Below the pieces are notes generated by a model, which saw only the letters and a list, made by a program, of their open reading frames with translations, ran no database searches and had not been told where the DNA came from. The position numbers and the translations under genes were made by a program. A stretch of 64,000 nucleotides of DNA from Ignavibacteriales bacterium UBA1304 (GTDB taxonomy: Bacteria > Bacteroidota > Ignavibacteria > Ignavibacteriales > Ignavibacteriaceae): assembly GCA_002307295.1 (NCBI GenBank), contig DBTY01000052.1, forward strand, positions 1-64,000, in the 5' to 3' direction. Below are positions 9,432 through 18,538 of this stretch, one piece after another (the stretch's first letter is position 1; every line of letters begins with the position of its first letter).

Positions 9432-11711
9432 ATGTTTAGAAAAAATATACTTTTAGTTTTAGTGTCATTAACAATAACAGTATCAGGATTATTTGCAGGC
9501 GTAAAAAGCGTTGCAACAGTAACGGGTATAGATAAATGTATTACGCTTAGGCTGCCTGCGCCTTACAATGAAGACGCATATGCTGGAACGTTTAAGGCGC
9601 TAATTGATGGCAATACAACCAGCCTTTATTGTATCGATATTAAGCATGAACTAAAATATAACGACGCATATAACGACGTTGAAAAAACCAATGATACCTT
9701 ATCTTATATTTTAAATAATTACTATCCTTACAAACAATCTTATACCGGGATATTAAATCCGGTTGAAAAAGAAGCGGGCGCAGTTCAACTTGCATTGTGG
9801 CATTTTACAGATGGTCTGGATATAAGCAAAGTGACTAAAGTTGATAATGACGTAATAACAAGAGCTTTGGCAATTGTTGCAGACGCTCTAACAAATGAAC
9901 GCTCATTTAGTCTTAAAACATTTTCTATAGTAATACCGCCGCAGACTTTTGCTTCAGGAACTCCGGTTACTTTTTCAGTCCAGGCATTTAACGAGAAAGG
10001 TCTTGCCATGGCAAACGTTCAGATTGCGCTTACGACAACTGCCGGCGTTTTAAGTTCTACTTCAGTTACAACTGGCATAGACGGAGTTACTCCCGCTATT
10101 ACCCTTACCCCTTCAGGAAGCATTACAACGGCTACAATTACAGCTAAAGGAGTTGTTGGAATTCCTTCCGGCACAAAATATTATAACACAGCCGACCCTG
10201 ATGGAAAGCAAAAAATAATTTTAGCTAAGCCAACTACGGCGTCAAGATCTATCACGTCTATTGTTAACTGGTCGGAGCCGATAAAACTTACAGTGAATAA
10301 AACAGCCGATAAGACGACCGTTAATAACGGCGACGTAGTTAATTATACAATTAAAGTTACAAACGCCGGCGCAGCAAAAGCGCAGGCTGTGCAGGTTTCA
10401 GATCAATTACAAACCACTTTGAAATATGTTTCTTCCACAAGCGGACAAATATTTGACGCTGCGACCGGAATATGGAGCGTTGGAGATATAAACGCAGGCG
10501 AAACCAAAACAATTGTTGTTACTACTAAAGCAGTTTATGGAACCGACGGAGCAAACTTTAATCTAGGAATAGCCAAAGATTATAACTTGTTCGTAATTGA
10601 TACGCTGAGTCAGCCTTCGTCAGATACGGAAGGCAAAGTAGCAGTTGGCGGTTATGCCGATCTAAAAAATTACAGCGTAGGCGATAAGCTGGCGGCTAAT
10701 TCAGGCGCAGTATTAGTAGTAGGCGGGCATCTGCATTTTTTAACTGGCCGCGTATACAACGGCAAAGCGATATATGGCAATTATATTACTTCAACTACTG
10801 CATTCTCTGCAGACGATTCTATATACCAAAATTCAGGCGTGGTAGATTTTTCAACCGCAAAGATTTATTTGGAAGATTTATCGCAACAATTATCGTTAAT
10901 TAGCGATAACGGCGCCCAGACTCTTGAATATGGCGAATTAGCTTTAACCGGGACGGACTCTAAACTAAATACATTTACAGTCGACGGCTCAAAGCTTAGC
11001 AAAATAAATAATTTCACAATTAACGCTCCTGCTAATTCAACAGTATTAGTAAATATAACTGGCGACGTTACTTCCTGGAGCGGCGGATTTAGCGTTACGG
11101 GAACTACAAGAGAAAACGTTATGCTCAATTTTACTAACTGCGCTTATTTGAAATTTTCTAACATTGAAATTAACGCTTCCATACTTGCTCCAAAAACAAG
11201 AATATATTTCCCAAATGGATTAGTAACCGGACAGGTAATTGCAAAATGCTTATTCGGTTCCGGGCAAATTAACTACGTAACATTTAACGGTAAAGTTACC
11301 GGCAGCAAAACTATTGCAAACGTAGCTACGCTTATTAGCGCTAACCAGTGTAATATGCAGGTTTCGTTTAATACGAATCCCAGCGCAGCTGTAGTATATG
11401 CAAGCAATTCAGTAACTTCTGTAAAATCGGCTTCTTCAGCGGCTCCTGTTGAATACAAACTACAACAGAACTATCCTAATCCGTTTAATCCTTCTACTTC
11501 AATAGCTTTCTCTATAGCTAAAAATGATATGGTATCGTTAGTAGTTTACGATATAACAGGCAGGATAGTTAAAACTTTAGTCAATTCGGAACTCCCAGCA
11601 GGCAGCTATTCAGTTAAATTTAACGCAGACAATTTAGGCAGCGGAATTTATTTTACCCGCTTAACAACAAGCTCCTATAGCGCAACGCGCAAAATGATTC
11701 TTATGAAATAA
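9432..11711 (+). CDS. Thioester-domain surface adhesin with type IX secretion tail
   Basis: A 759-residue exported protein. The start is ATG 9432 rather than the in-frame TTG at 9402, because MFRKN opens a normal signal peptide (cleavage near residue 22) and AGAGGG precedes it. Domains in order: a Cys-Gln thioester domain (about 28-155) with C67 in LYCIDI and Q119 in VQLALWHF, the TQxA-type pair expected to form an internal thioester; an Ig-like domain (about 168-265); a DUF11-type repeat (about 285-368); a choice-of-anchor A-like region (about 383-630, starting YNLFVID and containing VAVGGYADL and VVGGHLHF); and a type IX sorting domain (674-759) with NYPNPFNPST, YDITGR and GIYF motifs. Thioester domains are known as covalent host/surface adhesins in Gram-positive bacteria. 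The covalent role here is inferred. Monocistronic, with a strong terminator. Confidence 0.85.
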   Translation: MFRKNILLVLVSLTITVSGLFAGVKSVATVTGIDKCITLRLPAPYNEDAYAGTFKALIDGNTTSLYCIDIKHELKYNDAYNDVEKTNDTLSYILNNYYPYKQSYTGILNPVEKEAGAVQLALWHFTDGLDISKVTKVDNDVITRALAIVADALTNERSFSLKTFSIVIPPQTFASGTPVTFSVQAFNEKGLAMANVQIALTTTAGVLSSTSVTTGIDGVTPAITLTPSGSITTATITAKGVVGIPSGTKYYNTADPDGKQKIILAKPTTASRSITSIVNWSEPIKLTVNKTADKTTVNNGDVVNYTIKVTNAGAAKAQAVQVSDQLQTTLKYVSSTSGQIFDAATGIWSVGDINAGETKTIVVTTKAVYGTDGANFNLGIAKDYNLFVIDTLSQPSSDTEGKVAVGGYADLKNYSVGDKLAANSGAVLVVGGHLHFLTGRVYNGKAIYGNYITSTTAFSADDSIYQNSGVVDFSTAKIYLEDLSQQLSLISDNGAQTLEYGELALTGTDSKLNTFTVDGSKLSKINNFTINAPANSTVLVNITGDVTSWSGGFSVTGTTRENVMLNFTNCAYLKFSNIEINASILAPKTRIYFPNGLVTGQVIAKCLFGSGQINYVTFNGKVTGSKTIANVATLISANQCNMQVSFNTNPSAAVVYASNSVTSVKSASSAAPVEYKLQQNYPNPFNPSTSIAFSIAKNDMVSLVVYDITGRIVKTLVNSELPAGSYSVKFNADNLGSGIYFTRLTTSSYSATRKMILMK

Positions 11712-11728
11712 AAAGCTCAATGATTCTT

Positions 11729-11761
11729 AAAAGCCGCCCCGATAAATCGGGACGGCTTTTT
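11729..11761 (+). terminator. Intrinsic terminator of the adhesin gene
   Basis: AAAAGCCG (11729-11736) pairs with CGGCTTTT (11753-11760), and an inner CCCGA/TCGGG stem extends it past one mismatch. It ends in a T-run. A strong rho-independent terminator 17 bases after the stop codon. Confidence 0.85.
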
Positions 11762-11861
11762 CAGTTTAAAGAATAGCTTATTGCCAACAAAAGTTTAAGG
11801 CCTAATTGTTAACTAACTTATGCGTAAATTTATAATGCAGATTATTTAACAAAGGAAAAGG

Positions 11862-12404
11862 ATGAAACAATTAACTAAAATATTCTTAACGGCGTTTGTC
11901 TTATTTGTGATCGTATCAGTTAATGCGCAGAAAAAAGATTACACAAAAGAACCGGGATACGTAGACTTTGGCGATCTTTCGTCTTTAGCAGCCGACGGCG
12001 CCGGGACGGAAATAAATCTTGAAGGGCAAATGCTTAAAAATGCGGCAAAATCATTTCAGAAAGATAACCCGGATTTAGCGGAGCTTATTAACGGATTAAA
12101 AGTAGTAAGAGTGAACCAGTTTAATACAAAAGCGAAGAATAAAACAAAAGTAGAAAATAAAATTGAAGCGCTTGATAAAGAATTAATAAGCGCAAACTGG
12201 AACAAAGTTGTAAAAACAAATGGCAAAGCCGAAATAGCTTACGTTTATATAAAAACAAACGGAGGCGAAAAAGTGTGCGGCGTAGTTGTATTAAATTATA
12301 AAAATAATAAACAGGCGGCGTTTGTGAATATCATTGGAGATATAAAAATGGAAAAGTTAAGCAGCCTTACGGATAAATTTAATCTCCCGCGCATAAAGGA
12401 ATAA
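11862..12404 (+). CDS. Exported DUF4252-like protein
   Basis: A 180-residue protein with an N-terminal signal peptide (cleavage after about residue 22, VSVNA-Q). The rest resembles DUF4252, known mainly from Bacteroidota: a YVDFGDL opening and alternating amphipathic segments ending in an FVNIIGDI strand. A good ribosome binding site (AAAGGAAAAGG) precedes ATG 11862. The next gene starts on the base after its stop, so they are translationally coupled. The function of the family is not established. Confidence 0.6.
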   Translation: MKQLTKIFLTAFVLFVIVSVNAQKKDYTKEPGYVDFGDLSSLAADGAGTEINLEGQMLKNAAKSFQKDNPDLAELINGLKVVRVNQFNTKAKNKTKVENKIEALDKELISANWNKVVKTNGKAEIAYVYIKTNGGEKVCGVVVLNYKNNKQAAFVNIIGDIKMEKLSSLTDKFNLPRIKE

Positions 12405-12959
12405 ATGACAAGAAAATGGAAAAATAACAGAGCGCTTTTAATTGTCGTTTTAGTATTTACATCATTAGCCTTTAGCGGATGTCTGAACGTTACCGACGAG
12501 TTTATTTCTTTAAGAAATACTATTCTTAGCAGGTTGAGTAATAATTACAAAAAAGAAGCTGAGTTTAGCGTGGATTCGTTTGGGCTTTCTATGGCAAAAA
12601 CATTTGTGAAGTTTTCAAACAGTCAGAAGAAAACAGACAGAATTTTGCGCAATGTAAAAACTGCGCAGATTGGAACGTATAAATTAAAAGACGCAAATGG
12701 GGCAATACAAAATTACCGGCAGATAATAGCCGCTATGGAGAAAAAGAAATGGCGTTATTTCTATCGCAGGTTTTCTCCCAGCGAGACGGATATAGTTTTT
12801 GCTAAAATATCTTTTGCCGGGCGCTGCGAAGATATCTTTGTCGTTTCGCTTGCCCATAGCGAATTAAATTTAGTTGAAGCTCATGGCAATATGGATAAAG
12901 TAATCGAAGAAATAATTGGCGATAACAATTTCAAAATGAGTTTTATCGGCAAGCGGTAG
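12405..12959 (+). CDS. Putative DUF4252-like lipoprotein
   Basis: 184 residues with a lipoprotein signal: a basic start, hydrophobic core and lipobox LAFSGC near residue 27. The mature part has the same general layout as the preceding protein (a central strand-rich region and a C-terminal HGNMDKVIEEIIGD segment), so the two look like diverged paralogues in one operon. Start and stop abut (TAA immediately followed by ATG). It probably sits in the periplasm or inner leaflet of the outer membrane. Function unknown. Confidence 0.6.
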   Translation: MTRKWKNNRALLIVVLVFTSLAFSGCLNVTDEFISLRNTILSRLSNNYKKEAEFSVDSFGLSMAKTFVKFSNSQKKTDRILRNVKTAQIGTYKLKDANGAIQNYRQIIAAMEKKKWRYFYRRFSPSETDIVFAKISFAGRCEDIFVVSLAHSELNLVEAHGNMDKVIEEIIGDNNFKMSFIGKR

Positions 12960-13165
12960 CGCCTGAATCTCTTTTGCCCAGAATATTTAGATAAGTTAAG
13001 TTTTTATTAAATAAGCATATATATTTGAGAAACTAAAGAAAAAAAGTTATGTTGCGTACAGTTTAATTGTTCCAACGATAATATTTCAGGTATTTCGCCG
13101 CTAAGTAAAGGAAAATTAACAATCGCAAATGGAACATAACTGGATTTATTAAGCAAGGGTCAATA

Positions 13166-13618
13166 ATGGTATATGATAAATTAGAAAGCGCTGAAAATTA
13201 TTTTGCTATTAATTCCGGGCTGGAAGCTGCTTTTAACTTTATTAAGCAGGAAGGAATTGAAAAGTTAGAATGCGCTCAGTATGAAATTAAGGGGGATAAA
13301 GTTTTTGCAATAATTACAAATAATGCTGGAAAAACTAAAAACGAGGCAAAGCTTGAAGCGCATCGGAAATATATAGATATTCAATATTTAATTTCAGGCG
13401 ACGAAAACATCGGCTGGCGTTCTTACAAGGATTGCAGGGTAGTTCAATCTGTTTTTGACGAGGCAAAAGACGCTGAGCTTTTTTTTGACGAACCGCAGAT
13501 GTATTTTAAATTATTACCCGGAGCTTTTGTGATTTTCTTTCCGGAAGACGCGCATGCTCCTATGATTTCGGATAATAAGGTGCATAAAATTGTAGTTAAA
13601 GTAGCTATAGAGCAATAA
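13166..13618 (+). CDS. YhcH/YjgK/YiaL (DUF386) family protein
   Basis: A 150-residue cupin-like beta-sandwich protein of the YhcH/YjgK/YiaL family. Characteristic segments are EAHRKYIDIQYLISGDE (about 74-90), and FFPEDAHAPM near residue 130 with a histidine expected to bind metal. Family members are found with sugar and sialic-acid catabolism genes and with beta-galactosidase; the exact reaction is not settled. Here the gene stands alone, 200 bases after the DUF4252 pair, with ATG 13166 preceded by AAGGGT. Convergent with an SDR gene across a hairpin. Confidence 0.85.
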   Translation: MVYDKLESAENYFAINSGLEAAFNFIKQEGIEKLECAQYEIKGDKVFAIITNNAGKTKNEAKLEAHRKYIDIQYLISGDENIGWRSYKDCRVVQSVFDEAKDAELFFDEPQMYFKLLPGAFVIFFPEDAHAPMISDNKVHKIVVKVAIEQ

Positions 13619-13664
13619 AGTTTCTATTTCAGAGTTCATTATTATTTTTATAGAAATATCAGAT

Positions 13665-13693
13665 AGAGGCCGCAATATTATTATGCGGCCTCT
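13665..13693. terminator. Bidirectional terminator-like hairpin
   Basis: Perfect 10-base stem AGAGGCCGCA (13665-13674) with TGCGGCCTCT (13684-13693) and an AT-only loop, between the stops of the convergent YhcH and SDR genes. It lacks a clean T-run on either side. Confidence 0.6.
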
Positions 13694-13717
13694 CAAATTT
13701 TAAACGCGCAATTGAGG

Positions 13718-14641
13718 CTAAGATAAATAAGACTTGTAAGTCTGGCCTACCCCTCCGCGATAAACTACCGGAGAGTAATTAAAATATTTTTCAAATTTAC
13801 TGCTGTCAAATAAATAAGGGAATTGGCTTTGATAGAGCATTTCAACAGACTCGCCTACAACAGGATTAAAAATGCCAGCCGCTTTTACCATCCATTTTTT
13901 TAAAACAGTATAAACGGGTTTACGGCCAAACGCATTAGCGGCAAGCTGAATCAACTCTTTTCCTGTTAACGCATTTTGATCTGTAGGCAAATGCCAAATC
14001 TGATTGTAAGCTTCCGCTTTGTTGCCCAGCAAAGCAAGTCCGTTAGCAACGTCAGGAGTGTAAGAGAATGAGTGTTTGACAGAATCGTTGCAAAGCCAGG
14101 CGGCTTTTTTATTATTGCTAAAGTTTTTAAAGACGAGGATGTTATAAACGCTGTTTGTAGCTCCAGGGCCGTAGAAATCAGCCGATCTTGCAATAATTGC
14201 CTGAATGCTCTTCTTGTTAATTTCATCAAGCAAAGTTTGCGCAATTTTAGCGCGCACCTCGCCTTTTTTACTGCATGGATTTACAGGAGTATCCTCCTTC
14301 ATCCAGCCGTCAACTTTGCCAAGCATGTATACGTTGTCAAGAAACACAAGTCTGGCTCCGTGTTTTTCGCAAGCTTCAATAACATTGTTCATTACTAAAG
14401 GCCAGCGCTTCTGCCAGAAAGCGGCGTCATATTTGAATCCGGCCGTAAGATATACAACGTCCGAGCCTTCTACGGCTTTATTGGTTTGTTTAAGATCAAA
14501 TAAATCGGCCGAAACCGTTTCAATGCGAGCGTCCGCCTGTTTGGGATTGCGGCTGACGACCCGTATTTTATCAGTATATTTGGGAAGCAAATTTACTAAT
14601 TCGTTTCCTATAACTCCGCCTGTTCCTAAAATTGTTTGCAT
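13718..14641 (-). CDS. NAD(P)-dependent epimerase/reductase (extended or atypical SDR)
   Basis: A 307-residue Rossmann-fold protein. The nucleotide-binding glycine motif is ILGTGGVIG at residues 4-12, followed by a VVSRNP strand end at 33-38. A Y-x-x-G-K arrangement (VYMLGK, about 104-109) stands near the place of the usual YxxxK catalytic pair, and RSADFYGPG follows near 151. The substrate cannot be read from sequence; candidates are an NAD(P)H-dependent nucleoside-diphosphate-sugar or small-carbonyl reductase. Monocistronic. Confidence 0.75.
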   Translation of the reverse strand: MQTILGTGGVIGNELVNLLPKYTDKIRVVSRNPKQADARIETVSADLFDLKQTNKAVEGSDVVYLTAGFKYDAAFWQKRWPLVMNNVIEACEKHGARLVFLDNVYMLGKVDGWMKEDTPVNPCSKKGEVRAKIAQTLLDEINKKSIQAIIARSADFYGPGATNSVYNILVFKNFSNNKKAAWLCNDSVKHSFSYTPDVANGLALLGNKAEAYNQIWHLPTDQNALTGKELIQLAANAFGRKPVYTVLKKWMVKAAGIFNPVVGESVEMLYQSQFPYLFDSSKFEKYFNYSPVVYRGGVGQTYKSYLS

Positions 14642-14935
14642 ACGATATCCTCTTTTTGAGACTCAAAATTCACTATTTGATAAAACAATAATATTTGCAA
14701 ATTAATTCAAACAGGGTTATTTTATCTTTTGAACTTGAGTATGGGTATTATTATATAGTCAAAATATTGTTTAGGCAAGATAACAAAAAAGAACCAAATT
14801 AAAACAGGTTATGATATTATCTTTTTGATAAATATAAACTATATTTATTCATTTTGAAGCTCTTTAGATTATATTGGACGCTTTTCCTGTCGAGATATTT
14901 CAAGTGTTTAAATTTCATTTATTTGAGAGGGCCGA

Positions 14936-15313
14936 TTGAAAAAAGTATTGATAATGGAAGAGGATGCCGAGTTGTCGCAAGGTTTAAGTTATTTATTGCG
15001 CGAACAGGGATTTAATACTGCGATTGCTTTTTATAACGAAGAAGGCCCGCTGGCCTTTTTGAACGAAAGCTATTCTTTGCTGCTGCTTGATATTGGTTTA
15101 ACTGAGGGGACGTCTGTTGCAAAAAGAATGCGCGATAATAATATTGCGGCGCCTATCCTTATATTTTTTAACGATGAAAAAGAACAGAATAGATTTCAGC
15201 ATGAAGATATCAGCGATTATTATTATTTGATAAAACCGTTTGACGCGAATAAACTGGTCCTGTTGGTTAAAGAAATTTTTTACGATAAAACGACTGCTGA
15301 TAAAGCCGCATAA
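14936..15313 (+). CDS. Degenerate receiver-domain protein
   Basis: A 125-residue single receiver domain. The start is TTG 14936, preceded by GAGAGG at good spacing; the first ATG (14954) would remove the first beta strand. The phospho-acceptor D52 (LLLDIGL) and the C-terminal K100-P are kept, with E8/E9/D10 at the acidic pocket. The conserved Thr/Ser at the end of strand 4 is replaced by Phe (F78), so the phosphorylation switch may be altered. It precedes the Tat-exported DUF362 gene by about 115 bases. No partner kinase is adjacent. Confidence 0.8.
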   Translation: MKKVLIMEEDAELSQGLSYLLREQGFNTAIAFYNEEGPLAFLNESYSLLLLDIGLTEGTSVAKRMRDNNIAAPILIFFNDEKEQNRFQHEDISDYYYLIKPFDANKLVLLVKEIFYDKTTADKAA

Positions 15314-15429
15314 ATTGGCGTTAACGTAATTATACGACCGCTTGTAAAACGGCTCTTGAATGTTTTAGAACGTTATGATTAATTTGCAAATGTAATTTGC
15401 ATACATCAGTTAAAAGGAGGAAAAGTAAA

Positions 15430-16599
15430 ATGATATCCCGGCGAAAATTTTTTAAATCCCTTGCTCTTGGCGGCATAGCCGCAACCGTTCTTCAACCCCC
15501 ACTGAAAAGCGTACTAGCCCAAATGGGTACTGATGATAAAGTAGCAACTAATATAAAAGACGTTGAAAAATATCCCCGCAATAAATACTCGATGCCGGGC
15601 AGGTTCCCGGGTAAAGTCGTTCAGGTCTATAATGATAAATGTATTGCCGATAATAAATTTAACGGCTCTGAAATTGATAAAATGGTAAACGATGGTTTAT
15701 TAAAATTAACCGGAGAAACCGATATAAATAAAGCCTGGCAGGGTTTTGTTTTGCCAACCGAAATAATCGGACTGAAAGTTAATCCAATTGCAGGCGTAGC
15801 TCTTTCTACAAGCGTTGAAATTGTTACAGCCGTTATAAGGCAATTAGAAAACGCTGGAATACCCCGGAAGAATATTGTAATCTGGGACAGGCGCTCTGCC
15901 GATTTAAATGACGCAGGTTTTACCGAAGGAAAATTTCCAGGAATTAAAATTGCCGCCACTGAAATAAAAGATAAAGCCGGATCGTATTATAATAAGGAAG
16001 GCAAACTATACGGCGAAGAAATGATAGACAAAGAATGGTATTATTGGGCGGACGTCGACGGGAAATATGACGCCGAAACTTTGCCTTATATGGTTAACGA
16101 AGGAAAATTTTCTTACTTCAGTTCAATATGCACTAAACAGGTAGACAAAATTATTAATATCCCGGTTATGAAAAATGCTGGTTCTTCTGTAACGCTTTGT
16201 CTTAAAAATCTTGCGTTTGGCAGCATAACAAATACCGGAAGACTGCACCAAAAATTATGGTCTGAAACCTGCGCTGAAGTTTGCGCTTTTCCGCCTTTAC
16301 GCGATAAGGTCGTATTAAATATTGTAGACGGAGTTAAAGGATGCTTTAACGGCGGACCAGAAGCTAAACCGGAATTTATTACGGAATATAAAACTGTTTT
16401 AATTGGAACAGACCCAGTTGCAGTAGATAGAATCGGTTATGAAATAATTCTTAAGAAGAGGATTGAGGAAAATATACAGAAAGCTGACACTCCTAAGGGC
16501 AGAAAATTCCTTGGGCTGGCGCAGGACCTGAAACTTGGAGTTGCAGATCTGGAAAAAATCAAACTTACAAGAATAAATCAAATTACAATTACAGACTAA
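15430..16599 (+). CDS. Tat-exported DUF362 protein
   Basis: The start is set at ATG 15430 because AAAGGAGG (15413-15420) lies at ideal distance; the open frame to TTG 15397 would translate that ribosome binding site. The protein has 389 residues. It opens with a twin-arginine signal (SRRKFFKSLALGG), so it is exported folded, presumably with a cofactor. The mature part matches DUF362: a VGLKVNP-like segment, VWDRRSADL, IINIPVMKNAG near the centre, and TDPVAVDRIGYEII toward the C-terminus. DUF362 proteins are often linked to iron-sulfur chemistry but no CxxCxxC cluster is visible here. It abuts the DUF6599 gene (stop then ATG with no gap). Confidence 0.82.
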   Translation: MISRRKFFKSLALGGIAATVLQPPLKSVLAQMGTDDKVATNIKDVEKYPRNKYSMPGRFPGKVVQVYNDKCIADNKFNGSEIDKMVNDGLLKLTGETDINKAWQGFVLPTEIIGLKVNPIAGVALSTSVEIVTAVIRQLENAGIPRKNIVIWDRRSADLNDAGFTEGKFPGIKIAATEIKDKAGSYYNKEGKLYGEEMIDKEWYYWADVDGKYDAETLPYMVNEGKFSYFSSICTKQVDKIINIPVMKNAGSSVTLCLKNLAFGSITNTGRLHQKLWSETCAEVCAFPPLRDKVVLNIVDGVKGCFNGGPEAKPEFITEYKTVLIGTDPVAVDRIGYEIILKKRIEENIQKADTPKGRKFLGLAQDLKLGVADLEKIKLTRINQITITD

Positions 16600-17484
16600 A
16601 TGAAGAAATTACTACCTTATATTTTTGCGGCGCTGCTATTTAATAGCGCCGCCTTGTTAGCGCAAGGGGGCTTTCCTGAACTAACAGCTTCCGATGTTCA
16701 GGGAATGGAAGTTTTGCGAAAGGACTATTTTGACGGCGGTTCGTTATGGGGATATATTGACGGAGGCGCGGATGTTTATCTTGAATACGGGTTTAAAAAG
16801 CTTCTTGTTCAGGAGGTAGATATAAATAATATTAATTTGAAAATTGATATTTATGAAATGAACGATGCAGAATCTGCTTTTGGGATATTCTCAATATTTT
16901 CATTTAAGTGCAATAATAATGACGAATTGCCATGCGCTAATTGCGTCACGCGCTATCAGGTACAGGCTGTCAGCGGCAGATATTATATTTCAATTGTTAA
17001 TCAGCGCGGCGATAAGGAAAGCGGGCGGCTTGCGCTTAGCTTAGCGCAGGAATTAGTTAAAAAAACAGGCGAACAGCAATTTCAATATCCTTCGCTGTTT
17101 GCCCGGGAAGAATTATTTAAATATCAGAAGAATATAAAATTTGTTAAAGGGAAGCTTGGCGTCCAGAACGGAGTCCCTGAATGGGAAGACCTGTTTAGCG
17201 AAGTAAAGAGTTTCTCTTTCTATGTTACTTCGGTTAGAGCAGGCAAAGAGAGCATAAATGCGGCTCAGATAAAATTCGGTTCTGAAGACGATCTTGAGAA
17301 ATTTTACAGCGCAATAGGATTGAAAACCGCTTCTGATAATTCATATCATCAGACAATTAAAGAAGGCGTAGTATGCGGTCTTTGGAAATTAAATGCAAAC
17401 GAAGTAATATTTATAGAAGCAAAAGCAGGAACGAGCGGTTTTAACAGGATACAAAAAGCGCTCGATAATTACGTAAAAGAATAA
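16600..17484 (+). CDS. Exported DUF6599-like protein
   Basis: 294 residues with a signal peptide (cleavage after about residue 21, ALLAQ). The mature protein resembles DUF6599, including GYIDGGADVYLEYGF near residue 53 and the DAESAFGIFS segment near 91. It starts directly after the DUF362 stop codon, so the two are co-translated and probably act together in the periplasm. Function unknown. It ends 4 bases from the stop of the convergent DUF2279 gene, with no room for a separate terminator. Confidence 0.7.
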   Translation: MKKLLPYIFAALLFNSAALLAQGGFPELTASDVQGMEVLRKDYFDGGSLWGYIDGGADVYLEYGFKKLLVQEVDINNINLKIDIYEMNDAESAFGIFSIFSFKCNNNDELPCANCVTRYQVQAVSGRYYISIVNQRGDKESGRLALSLAQELVKKTGEQQFQYPSLFAREELFKYQKNIKFVKGKLGVQNGVPEWEDLFSEVKSFSFYVTSVRAGKESINAAQIKFGSEDDLEKFYSAIGLKTASDNSYHQTIKEGVVCGLWKLNANEVIFIEAKAGTSGFNRIQKALDNYVKE

Positions 17485-17488
17485 CCGT

Positions 17489-18538
17489 CTAAAATTTCAA
17501 TTGCCCCATGCTTATCCTAAAAGGATAGAAGAAATAAAACTTAGTTCCGGCTTTGGAAAATTCTAAAGCCGGCGTAGGAAGTTTAATATAGTTAAGGGTC
17601 TGCCTAAACCAATTCCAGAAATAACCGCCTTCAGGTAAAATACGCACGAGATTAAGATCAAGCCCAACTATATATCTTCTTTGGCCTAACTGATCCGGGG
17701 GTTGAGTGGGATCGGTAACAGCGTCAATTGCGTCTCCGCCATAACCTAAAGCCACGTTTAACCAGGGCACCCAGTATCTTTTTGCATCTTTAGGTAAAAT
17801 ATCATAAACATTCAAAGACCACCAAAAAGTTGAACTGTTATAATCGTCAATAAAAGTGCGAGGTCTGTTTATTATCGGCTTTCCCGTCCATTCAGATGGA
17901 GCAAATTGCCATTTGGGCGTAATATTTTGCAAAGCAGGAACATAATGCTGCGCAAGAAAAAACATTGATCCAAAAGCGTCTGCATACCAGTCAGACGGGC
18001 TAAAACCCCAAGACGAAGCGAAGCCGTCTTCGGTTTCAACATAAGTCTGATAGCACAAACCAATTATAGCCCCATATATAGTCGCGTCGTCCCAATTAAA
18101 GCCGGAGGCCATTAACGATTCGCTTGTTCCATAGGACATTAAATAAGACCCAAATGAGTGTCCCAACTTATCAACCTGAAGAGCTGATTGCCAGTCTTCA
18201 ACAAAGTGAAAAGATCTGCGCTGCCCTTTCCACCAGGCATTTTCCTGATTTATATGGAGAGCGACTACTGTTGTAGCAAACACACCTCCAATAATAGCGG
18301 TTTGCAGCGGCTTAATTTGCGTTTTCCTGAAAGGCAGATTGCCGTCGATTGTATAGCGTCTGTCGCCGGCATAAGTAAATTGCGAAAGCGGAATATATAA
18401 CGAGCTGTCTTTTAGTTCAGGCTTAGCTTCAGTAACTGAGGACGAAAGCGTATCCTGAGCAAAAGCGAGCGAATTAAATAAAAAAATAAATAGTAAAGCA
18501 ACAATACTAAAGTAAGCAGATTTGCTTGAATTAGTCAT
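17489..18538 (-). CDS. DUF2279 exported/membrane protein
   Basis: 349 residues with an N-terminal hydrophobic signal or anchor (about 10-28, ending LAFAQ). It resembles DUF2279, found in Bacteroidota and relatives: a second hydrophobic stretch near 80-98, DKLGHSFGSYLMSYG near 123, FSPSDWYADAFGS near 180, and a C-terminal aromatic region. Its start codon overlaps the previous gene's stop (TAATG), so it is translationally coupled to the outer-membrane protein upstream. Role unknown; an envelope function is likely. Confidence 0.75.
   Translation of the reverse strand: MTNSSKSAYFSIVALLFIFLFNSLAFAQDTLSSSVTEAKPELKDSSLYIPLSQFTYAGDRRYTIDGNLPFRKTQIKPLQTAIIGGVFATTVVALHINQENAWWKGQRRSFHFVEDWQSALQVDKLGHSFGSYLMSYGTSESLMASGFNWDDATIYGAIIGLCYQTYVETEDGFASSWGFSPSDWYADAFGSMFFLAQHYVPALQNITPKWQFAPSEWTGKPIINRPRTFIDDYNSSTFWWSLNVYDILPKDAKRYWVPWLNVALGYGGDAIDAVTDPTQPPDQLGQRRYIVGLDLNLVRILPEGGYFWNWFRQTLNYIKLPTPALEFSKAGTKFYFFYPFRISMGQLKF

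Noticed and set aside
11862..12959. DUF4252 pair as part of an ECF sigma factor operon
   Set aside because: Such genes often neighbour sigma factors in Bacteroidota, but no sigma factor gene is present here.
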